46,029 bases of DNA from Betaproteobacteria bacterium (GTDB lineage: Bacteria; Pseudomonadota; Gammaproteobacteria; Burkholderiales; Gallionellaceae), in contig JAGVIV010000217.1 of the NCBI GenBank assembly GCA_020055845.1, positions 1 to 46,029 of the forward strand, written 5' to 3'. Both the position numbers and the translations under genes were made by a program. Below the pieces are notes generated by a model. The model saw only the letters and a program-made list of their open reading frames with translations. It was not told where the DNA came from and did no database searches. The first letter of the stretch is position 1. Every line of letters begins with the position of its first letter. Shown here one piece after another: positions 41,096 through 46,029 of this stretch.

Positions 41096-41134
41096 TTCTT
41101 CTGCTGGACGCAGGTAATTCGTCCAGCAGAAGAA
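41096..41134. terminator. 15-bp perfect hairpin after the COG4705 pair
   Basis: TTCTTCTGCTGGACG (41096-41110) and CGTCCAGCAGAAGAA (41120-41134) form a perfect stem with loop CAGGTAATT. No T-run follows, so it may end transcription with help, stabilise the mRNA 3' end, or be a binding site. Confidence 0.65.
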
Positions 41135-41281
41135 TGCCGCTAGTGCGTAGATTCGCTTGTTGTATACGGGCATACGCCATGATTATTGCGTTAAGCTCAA
41201 TTGAGTATTCATTGAACTAAGTTTGTACAATCACTCTAAAACTGGCGCTTACATTCTTCGTCAGGATAAGGAATAGATCAT

Positions 41282-43666
41282 ATGACTCCAGTAATTTTCA
41301 CCCGCTTATTAACGCCTAATTCTTTTTCCACCAAGACCGTATTCATTGCCAGTAGTTTATTTATGGCAGGTGTATTTGCTGCCGACTTGTTTTTACCTGC
41401 CGACATTCGTCTGCATGTGCTTTATATTTTTCCTTTGGCTTTCATAGCTCTGCATTGTGAGCAAGCGAGCATGGTTGCTGGGGGATTGGTTCTTTCATTT
41501 GCATTCCAGTTGCTGACATTTTTCATGGATGACATGTCGCTTGGGACGCTGGCTACTGATATCGTCATCGCTTTCGCGGCATCCGCATTGACTATTGTAT
41601 TGTCCCGTATTGCGCGACAACGAGAGAAAGCGCTGCGCAGCAGCCACGACACACTGCGCAGTATTTTGGACACCTCTCTGGACGGCTTTTGGCACGCCGA
41701 TACTCAAGGCAATTTGTTTGATGTCAACCCGGCCTACTGTAAACATTCTGGATACACGCGTGAGGAGTTGCTTGGGTTAAAAATTACCGATCTGGAAGTT
41801 GCGGGGAATGCGGCCAATATCTCAGGTCTCATGCAATACATCAACGAGCGTGACAATGGTCTGTTTGAATTCACGCATCGCCGCAAGGATGGATCAATTT
41901 GGCATGTCGAAGCAAGCATCACTTACCATAATGAGAGCCGACAGTTCTATGTGTTTTTGCGCGACATTACCGGGCGCAAGCAAGCTGAAGAGGAGCGTCG
42001 CATCGCCGCTATCGCTTTCGACTCACATGCAGGAATGATAATAACTGACGCATCGGGAAATATTTTGATGGTTAACCGTTCATTCACGCAGATTACCGGC
42101 TACAGCGCCACAGAAGCGATAGGAAAGACACCGGCGCTACTTAAGTCGGGTCGCCAGGATAGAGAATTCTATCAGCGCATGTGGAACACCTTGAGCGAAC
42201 GAGGCCATTGGCAAGGGGAGATGTGGAATAAATGCAAGAACGGCAGCATTTATGCCGAGCTTCTGACAATCACTGCCGTTACCGCACCTGACGGCAGTAT
42301 TACCCATTATGTGGGCACTTTTTCCGACATTACCCAGAGCAAAGCGACAGAAGCCGAGATACACCGCTTGGCTTATTACGATCCGCTCACACAACTTCCT
42401 AATCGTCGCTTATTGCAAGACCGCCTGAGCCAGGCATTGATTGCCACTGCCCGGAGCGGACTTTATGGCTCGCTACTGTTCATCGATCTGGACCACTTCA
42501 AAACACTTAACGACACGCGAGGCCACGATGCCGGTGATCTGTTGCTGCAACATGTCGCGCAGCGCCTTGTCACTTGCGTGCGCGAGGGTGATACCGTGGC
42601 ACGTCTGGGGGGAGACGAGTTCGTGGTGATGCTTGAAGGTCTAAACAAAAACCCTTTAGAAGCAGCTACGCTGGCCGAAACAGTGGGTGAAAAAATACTC
42701 GCTGCGCTTAATCAGCCGTACATGCTCGCCGACTATGAACACAGCAGCACACCCAGCATCGGAGCCACGCTGTTCGGCGGCGAACCAATCACTTCTGAAG
42801 AGTTGCTGAAGCAGGCCGATCTAGCCATGTACCAGTCCAAAACAGCGGGACGCAACACCTTGAGTTTTTTTGATCCCGTGATGCAGTCTTCCGTATCCGA
42901 ACGTGCCGCCCTTGAGTTCGACCTGCGTTCCGCAGTGTCACATCAACAATTCGTTCTTTACTACCAGCCGCAAGTGATCGGCAATGGGCGGCTGACGGGC
43001 GCAGAGGCTTTGGTGCGCTGGCAGCATCCCATGCGCGGAATGGTATCACCTGCCGATTTTATTCCGCTGGCCGAGGAAACAGGGTTGATCCTACCTTTGG
43101 GGCTATGGGTACTGGAAACCGCCTGCACACAACTGGCAAAATGGGCTCACAAGAAAAACATGGAACATCTTACTCTGGCGGTGAATGTTAGTGCCAGCCA
43201 GATACAGCAAGCCGATTTTGTGGATCAGATCATTGCGGTAATCAGCCGCACCGGTGCCAATCCGAACAGGCTCAAGCTGGAATTGACGGAGAGTATGCTA
43301 GTGTCAGATGTCGAAGATATTATTGCCAAAATGTCCATCTTAAAAGCGAGGGGCGTAGGTTTCTCGCTGGATGATTTTGGCACAGGTTATTCGTCGCTCT
43401 CATACTTGAAGCGATTGCCGCTGGATCAGCTAAAAATAGATCAAAGTTTTGTTAGGGACATTCTCGTTGATTCCAATGATGCCGCGATAGCGAAAATGGT
43501 CATAACCCTATCTGAAAGTCTAGGACTGACCGTCATTGCGGAGGGTGTTGAAATCGAGTCGCAAAGAGAATTTCTCGCACGTCACGGCTGCCACGCTTAT
43601 CAAGGATATTTTTTCAGCAGACCATTGCCTATCGATGGTTTTGACGAGTTTGCTCAACGGGTTTGA
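41282..43666 (+). CDS. PAS-GGDEF-EAL cyclic-di-GMP enzyme
   Basis: The 794-residue protein begins with about four membrane segments (residues 18-112). Two PAS domains follow (about 120-235, 240-355), then GGDEF (about 365-530; RLGGDEFVVML at 440-450, with inhibitory-site RxxD as REGD five residues before GGDEF) and EAL (about 545-790; AEALVRW, LELTES, DDFGTGYSSLSYLKRLP). Both catalytic signatures are intact, so it can in principle make and degrade cyclic di-GMP; which dominates is not visible. The signal sensed by the membrane and PAS parts is unknown. Confidence 0.92.
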   Translation: MTPVIFTRLLTPNSFSTKTVFIASSLFMAGVFAADLFLPADIRLHVLYIFPLAFIALHCEQASMVAGGLVLSFAFQLLTFFMDDMSLGTLATDIVIAFAASALTIVLSRIARQREKALRSSHDTLRSILDTSLDGFWHADTQGNLFDVNPAYCKHSGYTREELLGLKITDLEVAGNAANISGLMQYINERDNGLFEFTHRRKDGSIWHVEASITYHNESRQFYVFLRDITGRKQAEEERRIAAIAFDSHAGMIITDASGNILMVNRSFTQITGYSATEAIGKTPALLKSGRQDREFYQRMWNTLSERGHWQGEMWNKCKNGSIYAELLTITAVTAPDGSITHYVGTFSDITQSKATEAEIHRLAYYDPLTQLPNRRLLQDRLSQALIATARSGLYGSLLFIDLDHFKTLNDTRGHDAGDLLLQHVAQRLVTCVREGDTVARLGGDEFVVMLEGLNKNPLEAATLAETVGEKILAALNQPYMLADYEHSSTPSIGATLFGGEPITSEELLKQADLAMYQSKTAGRNTLSFFDPVMQSSVSERAALEFDLRSAVSHQQFVLYYQPQVIGNGRLTGAEALVRWQHPMRGMVSPADFIPLAEETGLILPLGLWVLETACTQLAKWAHKKNMEHLTLAVNVSASQIQQADFVDQIIAVISRTGANPNRLKLELTESMLVSDVEDIIAKMSILKARGVGFSLDDFGTGYSSLSYLKRLPLDQLKIDQSFVRDILVDSNDAAIAKMVITLSESLGLTVIAEGVEIESQREFLARHGCHAYQGYFFSRPLPIDGFDEFAQRV

Positions 43667-43779
43667 TCGGGTAGTTATCATTCTCTTTTCCATCCTTGGT
43701 GTGCTGATCGCTATTGTAAAGATTCGAGTGGATGGTTAATTTCAACCTCCAATCCGATCAAATAAATAAAGGTGAAATA

Positions 43780-44442
43780 ATGAGAATATTGCTTGTCGAA
43801 GATGACCCAATGATCGGCGCAGCAGTATCCCTCGCGCTCAAAGATGCCGCCTATAGCGTGGACTGGGTCAATGACGGTGTAACCGCCAGCAGTGTGCTGG
43901 AACAGGGTGAACACCAGTGCGTATTGCTTGATCTGGGTTTGCCAAAACGGGATGGATTGGAAGTGTTGCGCCGCCTGCGCCTTGGCGGTAACACTATGCC
44001 GGTGATCGTCATTACCGCGCGCGATGGCGTTGATGATCGTGTTAAAGGGTTGGACTTCGGTGCCGATGATTATCTGGTGAAACCTTTTGATGTCAACGAA
44101 TTGTTGGCGCGAATTCGTGCAGTCATACGACGCAAAGGTGGACAAGCGGCACCGCTACTCAGTAACGGCAAAGTGAGCCTTGATCAGGCAACCAGAGAAG
44201 CTTGCTGTGGCGATACGGTGGCGCTTTTGAGTGCACGAGAGTTTGCGCTGTTACATGCACTGCTGCTGCGTCCAGGCGTGATACTTACCCGTTTTGAGCT
44301 GGAAGAACGTATTTATGGCTGGAACGAAGAAGTGGAAAGCAATGCAGTTGATTTTTTGATTCACGGTGTGCGCAAGAAGCTTGGGCCAAATGCCATCAAA
44401 AATGTGCGCGGTGCTGGCTGGATGGTGGAAAATTCATTATGA
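43780..44442 (+). CDS. OmpR/PhoP-type response regulator
   Basis: The 220-residue protein has a receiver (EDD at 7-9, phospho-acceptor D51 in VLLDLGLP, K in DYLVKPF) and a winged-helix DNA-binding domain with SAREFALLHALLLRPGVILT and VDFLIHGVRKKLG. It is closest in style to the QseB/TctD/PmrA group. ATG 43780 follows AAAGGTGA. It overlaps the histidine kinase gene by ATGA. The targets are not visible but may include the PepSY/COG4705 genes upstream. Confidence 0.92.
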   Translation: MRILLVEDDPMIGAAVSLALKDAAYSVDWVNDGVTASSVLEQGEHQCVLLDLGLPKRDGLEVLRRLRLGGNTMPVIVITARDGVDDRVKGLDFGADDYLVKPFDVNELLARIRAVIRRKGGQAAPLLSNGKVSLDQATREACCGDTVALLSAREFALLHALLLRPGVILTRFELEERIYGWNEEVESNAVDFLIHGVRKKLGPNAIKNVRGAGWMVENSL

Positions 44443-45737
44443 AGCGTTCTTTACAGTGGCATCTTTCGTTGGTGTTGGGAAGTGCCGTTTTGCTTGCAGG
44501 ATTAGTGGCTGCTGCGACGTCTTTTGGTCTCGCGTATTTCGAGGCGAAGGAGTTTCAGGACGATATGCTGCGACAGATTGCCTTGCTGTCACTCAGCGAA
44601 AGCGCAAATGCCGCTACATCAACTTCGCAACAGTCGGGACTGAATAATGATGCAATTACTGATCCGGAGTCCCGCGTCACGATTTTTCATCTGCCCAGTG
44701 ATACTGCTCCCATCTGGCTCAAACGCGATTTGTCTCCCGGCCTGCACACACTGAAGACCGATGTGGAGCAGATACGTGTCTTTGTGCGTGGCGATCAGGT
44801 GCGCACGATCGTAGTGCAGCCCACAGAAGTGAGAGATGAGCTGGCGATCAATAGCGCATTGCGCACCCTGATCCCTTTACTACTGTTACTGCCCCTGCTG
44901 ATGTGGCTGATTGTGCGCATTGTGCGCAGTCAACTCGCGCCAATCAGCAGTCTGTCCAAAAGTCTGGACGAGCAGTCTGCGCACCACCTCGGTCCACTGC
45001 AAAGCGATGGTCTTCCACAGGAAATTACCCCCTTTGTTTATGCTATCAACCGATTACTGGAACGGGTCAATCTTCTGATGGGTCAACAAAGGCGTTTCAT
45101 TGCTGATGCTGCACATGAACTGCGTAGCCCTCTCACTGCCCTGTCAATTCAAGCACAGAACCTGACACACGCTGACTCATTGGATGCCATGCGTGAGCGA
45201 GTGGCCCCGTTACAGAATGGCATCGAGCGTGCTCGACAGCTGACTGAACAACTATTGAGCCTCGCCAGAACACAAGCCGGAACAGAAGGAGATTCGGCGG
45301 TTAACGTCTCGGTAATGGCGCGAGAACTGATCGCCGAATATTTGCCGCTGGCTGAAGCCAAGCGCATTGATCTGGGGCTGGATGAAATCGCGCCGCTTTT
45401 TCTGCGAGCTGAGGCTGATGCGCTGCGACTAATACTCAAAAACGCGCTGGAAAATGCTCTTAAGTACACGCAGGAAGGGGGGGAAGTGACGCTTCGGCTC
45501 TTGCCTGGCGACAGGGACGCTCTCATTGAAGTCGTCGATAACGGGCAGGGAATTCCGGTCTCGGAACGCGAGCGGGTTTTTGATTCGTTTTACCGGATAC
45601 CCGGGGTATCTGGCGAAGGTAGTGGACTTGGACTGGCGATTGCAAGGGAAGCAGCAAACCGTTTGGGCGGCACAGTGAGCGTAAATGAGCGATCAGAAGT
45701 ACGCGGCCTTGTGTTTCGTTACCGACAAAGCTTGTGA
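44439..45737 (+). CDS. Sensor histidine kinase
   Basis: The 432-residue kinase has a membrane segment near residues 10-32, a short periplasmic domain (about 33-145), and a second segment (LIPLLLLLPLLMWLIV). A HAMP-like linker, HisKA with H226 in DAAHELRSPLTAL, and HATPase_c with NALENALKY, DNGQGIP and GSGLGLAIAREA follow. It belongs with the preceding regulator (QseC/TctE-like). The periplasmic part carries no recognised ligand motif. Confidence 0.92.
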   Translation: MKRSLQWHLSLVLGSAVLLAGLVAAATSFGLAYFEAKEFQDDMLRQIALLSLSESANAATSTSQQSGLNNDAITDPESRVTIFHLPSDTAPIWLKRDLSPGLHTLKTDVEQIRVFVRGDQVRTIVVQPTEVRDELAINSALRTLIPLLLLLPLLMWLIVRIVRSQLAPISSLSKSLDEQSAHHLGPLQSDGLPQEITPFVYAINRLLERVNLLMGQQRRFIADAAHELRSPLTALSIQAQNLTHADSLDAMRERVAPLQNGIERARQLTEQLLSLARTQAGTEGDSAVNVSVMARELIAEYLPLAEAKRIDLGLDEIAPLFLRAEADALRLILKNALENALKYTQEGGEVTLRLLPGDRDALIEVVDNGQGIPVSERERVFDSFYRIPGVSGEGSGLGLAIAREAANRLGGTVSVNERSEVRGLVFRYRQSL

Positions 45738-45800
45738 GTAGTGCTCTGACAGACGCAACAGCGGTGTGCGATTATTCAAATTACCAGTAAGGATGGGCTT

Positions 45801-46029
45801 ATGTCGTGGAAAGTATTTGCGCTGGGCTCCGCTTTTTTTGCGGGCCTAACAGCAATTTTTGGCAAGCTTGGCGTCGAAGGTCTTAACTCAAATCTGGCGA
45901 CGTTAATTCGGACGGCGATCATTTTTGCAATGACTGTTGCTATCGTGGCTTTTCGCGGTGAATGGCAATTACCCAGAACATGGGAAGCAAACATACTTGC
46001 AACAGTTGTCATGCGCACCACCATAACTC
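45801..46029 (+). CDS. EamA/DMT-type permease, N-terminal part
   Basis: The frame starts MSWKVFALGSAFFAGLTAIFG and continues with GVEGLNSNLATLIRT and a second membrane segment. This is the normal start of small drug/metabolite-type transporters with an EamA domain. AAGGATG precedes the ATG. The gene is cut by the window end at about residue 76. The last 25 residues (ANILATVVMRTTIT) depart from the usual EamA pattern, so an error or junction near the end is possible. Confidence 0.7.
   Translation, partial: MSWKVFALGSAFFAGLTAIFGKLGVEGLNSNLATLIRTAIIFAMTVAIVAFRGEWQLPRTWEANILATVVMRTTIT

Noticed and set aside
43635-43739. 34-codon hydrophobic frame overlapping the end of the GGDEF-EAL gene
   Set aside because: It has one plausible membrane segment, but no ribosome-binding site and it overlaps a well-defined gene end.

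Overview
The window looks like a betaproteobacterial chromosome segment, perhaps Nitrosomonadales/Gallionellaceae-like. That placement is inferred from the lplT-alr pairing, the hyp gene set and general protein style; no marker gene fixes the taxon. It has a GC-rich core on both sides and a lower-GC accessory region of about 26 kb in the middle.

Left core (1-12.9 kb). A NiFe-hydrogenase maturation operon runs hypF (3' part only), a secreted rhodanese, hypC, hypD, a DUF559 nuclease-like gene, hypE and a nickel/cobalt permease. It is peppered with REP-like GC-rich palindromes. Two lie in frame inside hypF and hypD, and two inverted pairs bracket the DUF559 gene. Next come a DHH phosphoesterase, a strong bidirectional terminator, a small lipoprotein, a CNNM/CBS/CorC membrane protein, lplT, alr, a DUF1615 lipoprotein, an outer-membrane barrel and tRNA-Arg(CCU). 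Upstream of lplT a 113-bp unit is tandemly repeated, giving two 38-codon copies of the lplT start region chained by ATGA overlaps.

Accessory region (about 12.9-38.8 kb). The left part is integrase, excisionase, two unknown genes, a membrane protein and an inovirus-type Gp2 (YagK/YfjJ-like) replication protein, followed by an orphan 488-residue protein. The middle carries a candidate defence operon on the plus strand: an MmeI-like adenine methyltransferase, an SF2 helicase and a GIY-YIG nuclease with overlapping ends. Beside it sit a DUF3892 gene and an XRE-ImmA/IrrE pair that share a divergent promoter flanked by inverted operator arms. Then comes a minus-strand envelope cluster: PH-like protein, M50-like membrane protease, small membrane protein and two lipoproteins. 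The right part is a DNA-metabolism module like those of plasmids and integrative elements: WGR-ligase fusion, glycine-zipper protein, DUF932, YqaJ exonuclease, gp3-like/metal-binding protein, a shortened sliding clamp, RadC and DUF6876. Several of these genes have a hairpin directly upstream of the ribosome-binding site. No conjugation, capsid or partition genes are visible, so the region is either a composite island or a decayed integrative element.

Right core (39-46 kb). A PepSY protein, two tandem COG4705-type membrane paralogues, a PAS-GGDEF-EAL protein, an OmpR-type response regulator with its histidine kinase, and the start of an EamA-type permease cut by the window edge.

No rRNA genes, CRISPR arrays or intact insertion sequences were seen. 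Everything here was read by eye; family names rest on recognisable motifs, not on database searches.
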